The notes under the pieces were generated by a model. The model worked only from the letters and a program-made list of their open reading frames with translations. It was not told the DNA's origin and ran no database searches. Below, piece by piece: positions 9,032 to 17,501 of a stretch of 63,059 bases of DNA (position 1 is its first letter; each line of letters begins with the position of its first letter). The DNA is taken from NCBI RefSeq assembly GCF_003258295.1, contig NZ_QKYN01000185.1, forward strand, positions 1-63,059, read 5' to 3'. This DNA is from Streptacidiphilus pinicola. GTDB lineage: Bacteria > Actinomycetota > Actinomycetes > Streptomycetales > Streptomycetaceae. Made by a program: the position numbers and the translations under genes.

Positions 9032-9484
9032 TCATCCGCGACTGCGCTGTGGCCATCCCTGCGCGTCGAACACCGCGATGGGGTCGAGGTAGTCGCGCCA
9101 GTGCGTGACCTTGCCGTCCTCGACGGTCACCACGGAGACGAACCGGTTGTCGTAGGGGCGCCCCGTCGGGACCGAGGTGCCGTGGACCTCGTACTCCAGG
9201 ACGACGACCGAGGTCGCCGGGTCCCGGTGGACGCGGAGTTTGTCCGCGCTGTGCAGCGCGACGTAGTCGCCGTAGTCGCGGTACAGCTCGACGACCGCCT
9301 GCTTCCCCTCGACCCGGCGGGGGTACCCGGGCACGGTGATCACGAACTCGAAGACCACGTCGTCGGCGAGCAGGTCGTAGTAGTCCTCGCCGTCGACCAG
9401 GCCGTCCAGACCTCGCTGGATGATGCGGAAGAACGGACTGTCCGCCCCGACCAGGGGCGTGTCGTCACTGACTGTCTTGCTCAT
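9032..9484 (-). CDS. SnoaL-like/NTF2-fold protein
   Basis: The product is 150 aa with a cystatin-like alpha+beta NTF2 fold. The ATG at 9484 is preceded by GGAGG, and its first bases overlap the stop of an NmrA-type gene remnant (ATGA at 9481-9484), so it was once the second gene of an operon. SnoaL-like proteins are small cyclases, isomerases or ligand-binding proteins. With its partner destroyed, its present function is doubtful, though the reading frame is intact. Confidence 0.75.
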   Translation of the reverse strand: MSKTVSDDTPLVGADSPFFRIIQRGLDGLVDGEDYYDLLADDVVFEFVITVPGYPRRVEGKQAVVELYRDYGDYVALHSADKLRVHRDPATSVVVLEYEVHGTSVPTGRPYDNRFVSVVTVEDGKVTHWRDYLDPIAVFDAQGWPQRSRG

Positions 9485-9585
9485 GCTGCCTCCGTCGTCC
9501 ACACGTGGGTGTTGCGCTCGGCGAACGCCCGGAAGGTCGTCGCAGGCCTGCCGGTGACCTTCTCGACGTCGCCGGTGGGCGTGGA
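9481..9585 (-). pseudogene. C-terminal remnant of an NmrA-like NAD(P)-binding protein
   Basis: About 34 codons ending at 9481 read as the typical tail of NmrA/atypical-SDR proteins (TGDVEKVTGRPATTFRAFAE, followed by an RNTHVW-like end). Upstream of about 9586 the sequence switches abruptly to an AraC-family gene on the opposite strand, so the Rossmann domain has been deleted. This is recognised from family pattern; the exact junction lies within about 15 bp. Confidence 0.65.
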
Positions 9586-9597
9586 GCCGTTGCCAGC

Positions 9598-10008
9598 GCC
9601 GGACTGCTGGCCGCACTGCCCCAGGTCATGACCCTCTCCTCGGCCGACGACGACCCCCTGCGAGAGGTGATCACCATGCTCTCGCGCGAGCTGGTCCGCA
9701 CTGAGCCCGCCCAACAGCTGGTGCTCGACCGCCTGCTGGACCTGCTCCTCGTGCTGACCATCCGCAGCGAATTCCGCCGCAGTACGACCGCGCCGCGCTG
9801 GTACCGGGCGGCGGCGGACCCGCGACTGGGCGACCTGCGCGCCGACGACCTGACGCTGCCCCAGGTTGCCGACGCCGTCGGCTACAGCTCGCCCTTCGCC
9901 TTCGCCGCGGCCTTCCGCCGCCACCACGGCGAACCCCCCGGCGCCTGGCGGCAGGGAGAACGAGCAGCCGCGGACACCCGACTGTTGACCACGCACGCGG
10001 GCACGTGA
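9598..10008 (+). pseudogene. AraC-family regulator remnant, double deletion
   Basis: From about 9598 the frame reads as the second half of a cupin-type AraC N-domain (GLLAALPQVMTLSSADDDPL, later WYRAAADPRLG). It then jumps straight to the last helix-turn-helix of the AraC domain (LTLPQVADAVGYSSPFAFAA, then FRRHHGEPPG). The roughly 60 residues that normally hold the first HTH between DPRLG and DDLTL are missing in frame, and the N-terminal half is missing where it abuts the NmrA remnant. A DNA-binding dimer is unlikely. Confidence 0.7.
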
Positions 10009-10037
10009 GCCCAGGCCGTCACCGCCGGCCGCTCAGG

Positions 10038-10865
10038 TCACAGCGCGAGGTCGACCACGACCGGGGCGTGGTCGGAGGTGCCCTTGCCCTTGCGGGCCTC
10101 GCGGTCCACGTAGGAGTCGGAGACGGCCTCGGTGAACGGCTTGTTGCCGTAGACCAGGTCGATCCTTATCCCGTAGTTCTTCGGGAAGCTCAGCTGGCGG
10201 TAGTCCCAGTAGGTGTAGGGGTGGTCGTACTTGAGCGGGCGCGGGAAGACGTCGGCCAGACCGGCCGCCTGCAGATCCGCCAACGCGGCGCGCTCCGCCT
10301 CCGTCACGTGCGTGGCGCCCTCGAACTTGGCGACGTCCCAGACGTCGGTGTCCGTCGGCGCGATGTTGAAGTCGCCGAGGACGGCGAAGGGACGCTCGCC
10401 CGCCGCGTCGGCGACCACCGCGTCGCGCAGGGTGGAGAGCCAGTCCAGCTTGTACGCGTAGTGGGCGTGCCCGACCTCGCGCCCGTTCGGCACGTAGACC
10501 GACCAGACGCGCACCGGCCCGCAGGTCGCCGCGACGGCGCGCGGCTCGATCTCCGGCTCGGCCGGCAGCAGCGTGCCCTCGTCGGCGGTGGCCGGGTCGA
10601 GGTAGCCCGGCTGGCCGGGAAGATCGCGGACGACGTCCGCCAGCCCGATCTTGGAGAGGATCGCCACGCCGTTCCACCGGCCGGTGCCGTGCGCGGCGGT
10701 CTCGTAGCCGAGCTCGCGGACGGCCTCGAAGGGGAAGGCGTCCGTGGTGGACTTCAGCTCCTGCAGGCACAGCACGTCCGGCTGCGCGGAGCGGAGCCAC
10801 TCCAGCAGCTTCTCCAGCCGGGCGTTCACGGAGTTGATGTTCCAGGTGGCGATGCGAACCGTCAT
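10038..10865 (-). CDS. xth: Exodeoxyribonuclease III (Xth/ExoA family)
   Basis: The product is 275 aa from ATG 10865. The exonuclease/endonuclease/phosphatase fold is evident: MTVRIATWNINSVNARLEK at the N-terminus, the metal-binding glutamate in LCLQELKS, the YVPNG motif, GDFNIAPTD, and the terminal catalytic GTSDHAPVVVDL. It cleaves abasic sites in base-excision repair and degrades duplex 3' ends. It is monocistronic, divergent from ctaG. Confidence 0.93.
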   Translation of the reverse strand: MTVRIATWNINSVNARLEKLLEWLRSAQPDVLCLQELKSTTDAFPFEAVRELGYETAAHGTGRWNGVAILSKIGLADVVRDLPGQPGYLDPATADEGTLLPAEPEIEPRAVAATCGPVRVWSVYVPNGREVGHAHYAYKLDWLSTLRDAVVADAAGERPFAVLGDFNIAPTDTDVWDVAKFEGATHVTEAERAALADLQAAGLADVFPRPLKYDHPYTYWDYRQLSFPKNYGIRIDLVYGNKPFTEAVSDSYVDREARKGKGTSDHAPVVVDLAL

Positions 10866-11014
10866 GCGCCCCAACCTACCGCCCACCACCGACAGCGACG
10901 TGTCCCTCACACCTTCGGGGGGTCGGTGCGTCCGCTTCGTCCACCGTCCGTCATGATGGTCTGCGCCGGAGAAGGCGCGGGACGAGCGAGCACGGGCAGA
11001 GGCAGGCGAGGAGC

Positions 11015-12052
11015 ATGGCGGGAACGACACTCGCGGCGGGCTACAGCGGTCCCCCGGCCTGGCAGTGGTCGGACCTGGTCACCAGCTGGCAGCTCGAGCC
11101 GGTGGTCCTCGCGGTCTCCGTCGTCCTGGCCGCGCTCTACGCGCTCGGCCTGGTCCGCGTCCGCGCCAAGGACGGCAAGTGGCCCGTCGGCCGCACCGCC
11201 GCGTGGTTCGGCGGCCTGGCCCTGTGGGTCTGGTCGACGATGTCCGGCGTCGGCGTCTACGAGCGGATCCTGTTCACCGACCGCGCGGCGCAGGTCGTCA
11301 CACTGCTGATGATCGTCCCGCTGCTGCTCGGCATGGGCGGCCCGGTCTCCCTCCTCGCGGACGCGGTGAGCGAGCGCGGCCGCGAGCGCCTGCTGAAGGT
11401 GCTGCGCAGCTGGCCGTCCCGGATCCTGATGTTCCCCGCCGTCTCGACCGCGCTGCTGATGCTGCCGCCGTGGCTGCTCTACTTCACGCCGCTCTACGAG
11501 CACACGCTCACCAGCCAGAGCTGGAACATGGGCCTGCACGTGGTCCTGGTGGTGCTGGGCCTGTCCTACTTCTGGCCGCGCCTGCAGATCGACCCGGTCG
11601 CGCACGAGTACCCGCAGCTGGTCGGCCTCTTCATCACCATGGCCGAGGTGGTCTTCGACGCGGGCCTCGGCATCCTGCTGGTCTACGGTCACACGACCAT
11701 CGCCGAGCACTACTACGACGCACTGAACCGCCCCTGGGGCCCCTCGGTCCGGCAGGATCAGGTCTGGGGCGGCTGCACGCTCTGGGCGCTGGGCGACATG
11801 GCCGGCCTCCCCTTCATCGCCGCGCTGGTCCGCCGCTGGATGGTCAAGGGCCGCGCCGAGACGGCGGCGGTCGACGCCGCCATCGACGCCCAGATCGCCC
11901 GCCAACGCGAGGCCGCCGCCTCCGCCAAGGCCACCGCCCCCGAAGGCGCTCCGCTGGTCACCGCGACGGACGACGACCCGGAGATGCTCCGCCCCTGGTG
12001 GCTCGACGACCCGAACCTGGCCCACCGCTTCGGCGGCGGCGAGAAGGCGTAG
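11015..12052 (+). CDS. CtaG-type cytochrome c oxidase assembly protein
   Basis: The product is 345 aa and matches the caa3-type CtaG family: about seven membrane segments with the characteristic WVWSTMSGVGVYE and LLGMGGPVSLLADAV blocks and a charged C-terminal tail of about 60 residues. This family assists copper insertion or maturation of haem-copper oxidases in the cytoplasmic membrane. The ATG follows AGGCGAGGAGC. No oxidase structural genes are nearby. Confidence 0.85.
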   Translation: MAGTTLAAGYSGPPAWQWSDLVTSWQLEPVVLAVSVVLAALYALGLVRVRAKDGKWPVGRTAAWFGGLALWVWSTMSGVGVYERILFTDRAAQVVTLLMIVPLLLGMGGPVSLLADAVSERGRERLLKVLRSWPSRILMFPAVSTALLMLPPWLLYFTPLYEHTLTSQSWNMGLHVVLVVLGLSYFWPRLQIDPVAHEYPQLVGLFITMAEVVFDAGLGILLVYGHTTIAEHYYDALNRPWGPSVRQDQVWGGCTLWALGDMAGLPFIAALVRRWMVKGRAETAAVDAAIDAQIARQREAAASAKATAPEGAPLVTATDDDPEMLRPWWLDDPNLAHRFGGGEKA

Positions 12053-12079
12053 CGTCCGCATCCGCGGCCGCCGGCGGGC

Positions 12080-12985
12080 TCAGCCGCGTCCGTACTGCTC
12101 CTCGGCGCGCCAGAAGTGGACGTAGCCGATGGCGCCGGCGACGACGGCCCAGCCGACGGCGGTGGCCCAGATGTGGGGGCTGAGGCTGCTGGCCGGGACG
12201 GAGGCCATGAGGGCGTAGCGCATCAGCTCGTTGAAGATCAGGGCCGGGTTGAGGTAGAGCAGCGTCCGGATCGACGACGGGATGTGGGCGCTGAGGGACT
12301 GGACGCTCCAGAAGACCCCGGACATGTACATCCAGGTGCGGATGATGAACGGCATCAGCTGCGCCAGGTCCGTCGTCTTCGAGCCCCAGCGGGCCAGCAG
12401 CATCGCGGCGCCGGCGTTGAAGACCGTCTGCAGCAGCAGTGTCGGGACGATCAGCAGCCAGCGGGCCGTCAGCGGCTCGCCGGTGGCGAGGATGATCGCG
12501 CCGAGCACCGACATCGACACCAGCAGCTCCTGCAGCTGCAGGATCGTCATCGACACCGGCAGGCACGCCCGCGGGAAGTGCAGGGCGCGGATCAGTCCGA
12601 GGTTGCCGGAGATGGAGCGCGTGCCCGCCAGCACCGCGGACTGGGTGAACTGGAAGGTGAAGATGCCCGTGCACAGGTACGCGATGTAGTTCGGGATGCC
12701 CCGGTTCTGCTGCAGCAGCAGACCGAAGACCAGGTAGTAGACGGCCGCGTTCAGCAGCGGTGTCATCACCTGCCAGATCTGCCCCAGCCGCGCCGAGCTG
12801 TAGTTCGCGGTGAGCCGCGCCGTGGCGAACGCCAGGACGAAGTGGCGCCGTGCCCACAGCTCGACGCTGTACCGGGCGAGGCTCGGGCGTCGCCCGCTCA
12901 GGGTCAGGCCATACTTCGCCGCGAGGTCGGCCGGGGCGAGCCCCGCGTCGGCACGGTCGGCGACGTCGGCGACAGGTGCGGTCAC
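12080..12985 (-). CDS. ABC-2 type permease, TagG/Wzm-like, orphan
   Basis: The product is 301 aa with six predicted membrane segments in the ABC-2 membrane domain, typical of polysaccharide or teichoic-acid exporters (RLGQIWQVMTPLLNAAVYYL near the N-terminus). Such permeases need a TagH/Wzt-type ATPase, normally encoded next door. Here neither neighbour is an ATPase, so the partner must lie elsewhere. A glycosyltransferase/CDP-alcohol operon at 36.4-39.9 kb is the kind of locus that often carries TagGH pairs, so a functional link is possible but inferred. Confidence 0.82.
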   Translation of the reverse strand: MTAPVADVADRADAGLAPADLAAKYGLTLSGRRPSLARYSVELWARRHFVLAFATARLTANYSSARLGQIWQVMTPLLNAAVYYLVFGLLLQQNRGIPNYIAYLCTGIFTFQFTQSAVLAGTRSISGNLGLIRALHFPRACLPVSMTILQLQELLVSMSVLGAIILATGEPLTARWLLIVPTLLLQTVFNAGAAMLLARWGSKTTDLAQLMPFIIRTWMYMSGVFWSVQSLSAHIPSSIRTLLYLNPALIFNELMRYALMASVPASSLSPHIWATAVGWAVVAGAIGYVHFWRAEEQYGRG

Positions 12986-13104
12986 TCCCCGACGTTCTCA
13001 CGCCACCCCCGCACCCGCGCGCGGCCACACGCGCGGGCTCACCCTGACGGGTGGCGGACCGTCGGGTACGACCCCGTCGGTGCGGATCCGGCGGTACGGA
13101 TCCG

Positions 13105-14124
13105 TCAGATGCGGACGGCCGACAGGTCGAAGGTGGCGACGGCGGGTTCGGTGAGGGTGCCGAGCCAGAGGCGGCCTTCGTGTTCGGCGACGCCGGTGAC
13201 CGCGCGGAAGGCGGCGCTGGGGCCCTGGAGGTCGTGGACCACGCGGCCCGCCGTGTCGATCGCGATGACCCAAACCGTCGGCTTCGGGCCCGGCAGGAGG
13301 CGTTCCGGGACGCGCCAGAGCGCCTGGCGCGCGAGGGGGTGGGAGCGGTGCAGGAGGTCGAGGAAGGGGTCGCGGGGGGCGACCATCGCGATCCAGAGGA
13401 GGCCGTGTGCGCCCGCGCCGAGGTTGTCGGGGAAGCCTGGGAGGTCGACGAAGGTCTCCGTGGTGCCGGCGCGGGCGCCGGAGAGCCAGTGGCGCAGGAC
13501 GCGGTAGCTGCCGGTCTCGGCGACCGCCAGGTAGGAGTCGTCCGGTCCGAGCGCGAGGCCGTTGGCGAACTGCAGGCCGTCGAGCAGGACCTCGGGCTCG
13601 CCGCCGTCGCGGGGCAGCCGCAGCAGTCGGCCGGTGCCGGAGTGTTCGAGGATGTCGGCGCGCCAGTCGTCGATGCTGAAGCGCCGGCTTGACTCGGTGA
13701 AGTAGACGGTCCCGTCGGCCGTGGCGACGACGTTGCTGACGAGCCGCAGCGGCTCGCCGCCGACGCGGTCGGCGAGGGTCTCGACGGTGCCGGCGTCCGG
13801 GTCGACGCGCAGCAGGCGTCCGGCGCGCGCGTCGCAGACGAGCACCCGCCCGTCCGGCAGGACCTCCAGGCCGGCCGGGCGTCCGGGCGCGATGTCGGCC
13901 AGCGTCACGGCCTCGCGCCCGTCCGGGCTGAGGCGCAGCAGGCGCCCGTCCTCCACCCCGCACAGGACGCGCCCGAGCGCGTCGACGACGACGTCCTCCG
14001 GGCCGAGACCGGAGAGCGGCACCAGCGTCAGCTCGGGCAGCGAACGGTAGCCTCGCCACGCCCGCGCGCGCCCGCCTCGCCTGGGCGGAGTCCACACCTG
14101 CGGCCGGAGCCTCTGCCGGGCCAT
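13105..14124 (-). CDS. SMP-30/strictosidine-synthase-like beta-propeller protein
   Basis: The product is 339 aa. The strictosidine-synthase-like block (YFTESSRRFSIDDWRADILE, then GRLLR) and repeated blades (LEVLPDGRVLVCDA, FANGLALGPDDSYLAVAETG) mark a six-bladed calcium-dependent propeller of the gluconolactonase/strictosidine synthase superfamily. Bacterial members are mostly lactonases or hydrolases of unknown substrate. No signal peptide is seen. GAGGGACAG precedes the ATG. It is transcribed toward the TagG-like gene but separated from it by about 120 bp. Confidence 0.8.
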   Translation of the reverse strand: MARQRLRPQVWTPPRRGGRARAWRGYRSLPELTLVPLSGLGPEDVVVDALGRVLCGVEDGRLLRLSPDGREAVTLADIAPGRPAGLEVLPDGRVLVCDARAGRLLRVDPDAGTVETLADRVGGEPLRLVSNVVATADGTVYFTESSRRFSIDDWRADILEHSGTGRLLRLPRDGGEPEVLLDGLQFANGLALGPDDSYLAVAETGSYRVLRHWLSGARAGTTETFVDLPGFPDNLGAGAHGLLWIAMVAPRDPFLDLLHRSHPLARQALWRVPERLLPGPKPTVWVIAIDTAGRVVHDLQGPSAAFRAVTGVAEHEGRLWLGTLTEPAVATFDLSAVRI

Positions 14125-14505
14125 GCCTGTCCCTCGCTGACCTAGGGGATTCGCTGCCTCGGGCCACATCATGCCGTGACGCCCGGCCCGGGGCGAGCCC
14201 CGGGGGTGTGCGTCGTCGGAGTGGATGCGGAAGTGTCCTGCGCCGTTTTCCGGAACGCGCCGCGGACCTGGTGGGTCATGACTCGTGAGCGAACCGCACT
14301 GCTGTGCGGCGCCGCTCTCCTCCGCCCCGCTCCTCGCGGGCACCCCGCGCCCGCCGACGCGACCGCGCGCCGCGGGCCCGGCTGCGTCGCCTCCCCGACC
14401 CGACCGGTGGCCGGGCCCGCGCGATCCTCGACAAGGGCCTGCACCTGCAGGCCGTCATCGGGCGGGTGACCGACCACGGCCGGGACGCTGGTGGTGAGCC
14501 CCCGC
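14125..14505. other. Gene-free gap before ptsI
   Basis: About 380 bp between the beta-propeller gene and ptsI. Both strands have short open frames typical of 75% GC DNA, but none has a ribosome-binding site plus a recognisable protein. A phrase RALRARLRRLPDPTGG near 14370 on the plus strand might be a gene remnant, but it could not be placed in a family. Confidence 0.4.
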
Positions 14506-16173
14506 TCAGCCGCCCACCCGCTCCCGCACCAGGTCGCGGGCGGTCGTCGCGTCCGGGGCGTTCAGGGCGAGGGCCGCGAGGTCCTCGCAGCGCGCCCGTG
14601 TGTGTGCGGTCAGCGCTGCCCGCACCTCGGGGAGGCAGGCGGGCGCGGCGGAGAGGCTGGTGATGCCCAAGCCGACCAGGACCAGGGCGAGTTCGGGATC
14701 GGCCGCGGCCTCACCGCAGACGCCCACGGGCTTGCCGGCGGCCGCGCCCGCGCGGGCGGTGGCGGCGACGAGGGAGAGCAGGGCGGGCTGCCACGGGTCG
14801 AGCAGCTCCGCGAGCTCGCCGAGCCCGCGGTCGGCCGCGAAGGTGTACTGGGCCAGGTCGTTGGTGCCGATGCTGAGGAAGTCGCAGGCGGCGGCGAGTT
14901 CTTCGGCGCGCAGCGCGGCGGCCGGGACCTCGACCATGGAGCCGGCCGAGGCCAGCCCGTGCGATCGAGCCCGCCCGGCGAACCACGCCGCCTCGGCCGG
15001 CAAGGCGACCATCGGCGCCATCACCCGTACGTCCGCGTCGAGTTCACGGGCGGCCGCGGCGATCGCGGCGAGCTGCGTGTCGAGCAGCTCCGGTGCGCGC
15101 CGGGCGGTGCGCAGGCCGCGGATCCCCAGGGCCGGGTTCTCCTCGTCGGCGCTGCTCACGAACGGCAACGGCTTGTCGGCACCGGCGTCCAGTGTGCGCA
15201 CGACCACCCGGCGACCGGCGAACGCGGTGAACACCCGCCGGTACGCCGCGCGTTGCTCCTCGAAGGACGGGGCCTCGGCGCGGTCGAGGTAGAGGAACTC
15301 GGTGCGGAACAGGCCGACGCCCTCCGCGTCGGCCGCGGCCGCGCCGTCCAGCTCGGCGAGGCCGCCGAGGTTGACCAGCAGGGCAACCGGGTGGCCGTCC
15401 GCAGTCCGCCCGGGACCGTGCGCCGCACTGGCGCGTGCCAGCCGCGCCCGCTCGCGCTCCTGCGCCCGCGCGACCGCGTCGTCGGAGGGTGTGAGCTCGA
15501 CACTGCCCGCCGCGGCGTCGACCAGCACGGGCCGGCCGTCCGTCAGGCCCGCCGCCCCGGCGCAGCCGACGACCGCCGGGAGGCCGAGGGCCTTGGCGAG
15601 GATCGCGGTGTGGCTGGTCGGGCCGCCGCGCTCGGTGACGACGGCGAGGACGCGGGCCGGATCGAGCAGCGCGGTGTCGGCCGGGGCCAGCTCCTCGGCG
15701 ACAAGGACGTGCGGGTGGCCGGGGTCGGGCAGGCCGGGCGCCGGGACGCCGAGGAGGTGGCACAGCGCCCGGTCGCGGATGTCGGCGAGGTCGGCGGCGC
15801 GCTCGGCGAAGTAACCGCCTGCGGCGAGCAGGGACTGCCGGAAGGTCGCGCAGGCCCGGTCGAGGGCGTGCGGGGCGTCGAGTCCGTCGTCGCGGACCGC
15901 CACGACGGCGGTGTCGGCGAGGGCGGGGTCCTCGGCCATCATCGCCTGCGCGGCCAGCACCTCGGCGGCGGCGCCGGTGACGCGGGCCGCGCGGGTGCTC
16001 AGCTCGGCCGCGACGGCGGCGAGGGCCGCGCGGACGGCGGCCGTCTCCGCCTCCGGGTCGGCGACGGCGCGCGGAGCCGGCAGCGCGGGCACGGGCGCCA
16101 TCCGGGCGACGGGCCCGGACGCGGAGCCGGTGCCGACGCCGATGCCGGAGAGCAGCGTCTCGGCAGGGCTCAT
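14506..16173 (-). CDS. ptsI: PTS enzyme I (phosphoenolpyruvate-protein phosphotransferase)
   Basis: The product is 555 aa, the standard enzyme I length. It has the N-terminal HPr-binding and phosphohistidine domains with the active histidine in GGPTSHTAILAKALGLPAVV (about His186), the PEP-binding TIM barrel (SIGTNDLAQYTFAADRG) and the catalytic cysteine motif GVCGEAAADPEL. It transfers phosphate from PEP to HPr in the cytoplasm. It overlaps ptsH by four bases and lies divergent from the fructose operon, so this locus encodes a full phosphorelay down to fructose-specific EIIABC. Confidence 0.95.
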   Translation of the reverse strand: MSPAETLLSGIGVGTGSASGPVARMAPVPALPAPRAVADPEAETAAVRAALAAVAAELSTRAARVTGAAAEVLAAQAMMAEDPALADTAVVAVRDDGLDAPHALDRACATFRQSLLAAGGYFAERAADLADIRDRALCHLLGVPAPGLPDPGHPHVLVAEELAPADTALLDPARVLAVVTERGGPTSHTAILAKALGLPAVVGCAGAAGLTDGRPVLVDAAAGSVELTPSDDAVARAQERERARLARASAAHGPGRTADGHPVALLVNLGGLAELDGAAAADAEGVGLFRTEFLYLDRAEAPSFEEQRAAYRRVFTAFAGRRVVVRTLDAGADKPLPFVSSADEENPALGIRGLRTARRAPELLDTQLAAIAAAARELDADVRVMAPMVALPAEAAWFAGRARSHGLASAGSMVEVPAAALRAEELAAACDFLSIGTNDLAQYTFAADRGLGELAELLDPWQPALLSLVAATARAGAAAGKPVGVCGEAAADPELALVLVGLGITSLSAAPACLPEVRAALTAHTRARCEDLAALALNAPDATTARDLVRERVGG

Positions 16174-16478
16174 CGGGCGACCTGCCCGGCGGCGTCGAGG
16201 TCCTGCCGCAGCAGCGCGGCGAGCTCGTCGAGGGCGGCACGGGCTCCGTCCTCCGCTCCCTCCGCGAGGGTGAGCTCCAGCTCCTCCCCGTGCCGGGCGG
16301 CCAGCGACATCACCGACAGCAGGCTGCGCGCGTCCACCGCCGCCTCGCCCGGGCGACCGATCCGGACCGGCGCCGCCGCGCGGACGGCGGCCTGGACGAA
16401 GAGGGAGGCCGGTCGGGCGTGCAGCCCGGAGGCGGAGCCGACGGTGGTGCGCACGGTCACGGTGGCGGGCAGGGTCAC
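16170..16478 (-). CDS. ptsH: Phosphocarrier protein HPr
   Basis: The product is 102 aa. The GTG at 16478 is favoured by AGGAG seven bases upstream; a longer in-frame extension adds unrelated sequence. The phosphorylatable histidine lies in SGLHARPASLF (His20 in this numbering), and the regulatory-serine helix region DARSLLSVMSLAARHG is present, though Gram-positive HPr kinase is generally absent in streptomycetes. It is slightly longer than the usual 85-95 aa because of its C-terminal tail. ATGA overlap couples it to ptsI. Confidence 0.93.
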   Translation of the reverse strand: MTLPATVTVRTTVGSASGLHARPASLFVQAAVRAAAPVRIGRPGEAAVDARSLLSVMSLAARHGEELELTLAEGAEDGARAALDELAALLRQDLDAAGQVAR

Positions 16479-16585
16479 GGGAGGCTCCTTGATCAGTACC
16501 GTTCGCCGGGCGCTTCGTGGTGGGTCCGGATCCCGCGCCCGGGGGCGTCGCGCGGGATCCGGAGGCTGTTGTTTCACGCCCGTTT

Positions 16586-16602
16586 CAACTTTGATTGGGT
16601 TG
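16586..16602. promoter_or_regulatory. Candidate FruR (DeoR-type) operator
   Basis: The divergent ptsH/fruR gap contains an AT-richer stretch with CAAC-TTTGATTGG-GTTG, a short inverted repeat around a TTTGATTG core like the sites of DeoR-family sugar regulators. It is positioned to affect both directions. Assigned by position and pattern only. Confidence 0.28.
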
Positions 16603-16727
16603 GTTCTACGCCCGAGCCCGGGAGATGTCAACACATTCGGGCTTCGTTACCCCTTGATTCTCCGGCCGGACGGCGTACTCTCGGAGAAATCCAGGCGTAA
16701 ACAAGCATGAAACGGAAGCGTTCCCAC

Positions 16728-17501
16728 ATGTATGCCCCAGAGCGGCAGCAGCAGATCCTGGTCCTCGCCCAGGAGCAGGGCCGGGTCGATGTCCCGACCC
16801 TCGCCGAGGAGTTCGGCGTCACGCAGGAGACGATCCGGCGTGACCTGAGCGCCCTGGACAAGGCCGGGCTGCTGCACAGAGTGCACGGCGGCGCGCTGCC
16901 CGCCGGCACGCTGCACCTGGAGCCGGGGCTCGCCGAGCGGGACTCGACCGCCGCCGCCGAGAAGGAGCGGATCGCCCGCGCCGCGCTCGGCGTGCTGCCG
17001 AGCCTGCTGCCCGAGGAGGGCACGCTGCTGCTGGACGCCGGCACCACCGTCTCCCGGCTCGCCGCGCTGCTGCCGCAGGACAGCCGCTACACCGTCGCCA
17101 CCAACGCGCTGCCCGTCGCGGCGCGGCTGGCCGACCACCCCTCGCTGACGCTGCATCTGATCGGCGGCCGGCTGCGCCACCGCACCCACGCCGCCGTCGA
17201 CGCCTGGGCGTTGCGCGACCTCGCCGACATGCACGCCGACCTGGCGATCGTCGCCACCAACGGCTTCTCCGCCGAGGGCGGCCTCAGCACGCCCGACCTG
17301 GCCGAGGCCGCGGTCAAGCGCGCCATGGTCACCGGCGCGCGCCGGGTGCTGCTGGTGGCGGACTCGTCCAAGTACGGTGCCCGCCATTTCGCCCGCTTCG
17401 CCGACCTGCGGCAGATCGATCTGCTCGTCACCGACACCGGGCTCGACGACGCGCAGGCCGCCGAGATCCAGGGCCTGGGCCCGGAGGTGATCCGCGCATG
17501 A
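16728..17501 (+). CDS. fruR: DeoR/GlpR-family regulator of the fructose operon
   Basis: The product is 257 aa from ATG 16728 (MYAPERQQQIL, the usual family start); an ATG 21 bases earlier lacks a ribosome-binding site. The N-terminal DeoR helix-turn-helix (VPTLAEEFGVTQETIRRDLS, then HGGA) is followed by a sugar-phosphate sensor domain (LLDAGTTVSRLAALLP, VADSSKYG). FruR proteins repress fruKA and are relieved by fructose 1-phosphate or a related sugar phosphate. Its stop overlaps the start of fruK by four bases. Confidence 0.9.
   Translation: MYAPERQQQILVLAQEQGRVDVPTLAEEFGVTQETIRRDLSALDKAGLLHRVHGGALPAGTLHLEPGLAERDSTAAAEKERIARAALGVLPSLLPEEGTLLLDAGTTVSRLAALLPQDSRYTVATNALPVAARLADHPSLTLHLIGGRLRHRTHAAVDAWALRDLADMHADLAIVATNGFSAEGGLSTPDLAEAAVKRAMVTGARRVLLVADSSKYGARHFARFADLRQIDLLVTDTGLDDAQAAEIQGLGPEVIRA

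Noticed and set aside
13066-13104. Two CGGATCCG palindromes downstream of the beta-propeller gene
   Set aside because: Too short and too close to random expectation to call an operator or terminator with confidence.
14176-14469. 97-codon open frame on the plus strand upstream of ptsI
   Set aside because: No ribosome-binding site, composition typical of noncoding high-GC frames, and no recognisable motif.
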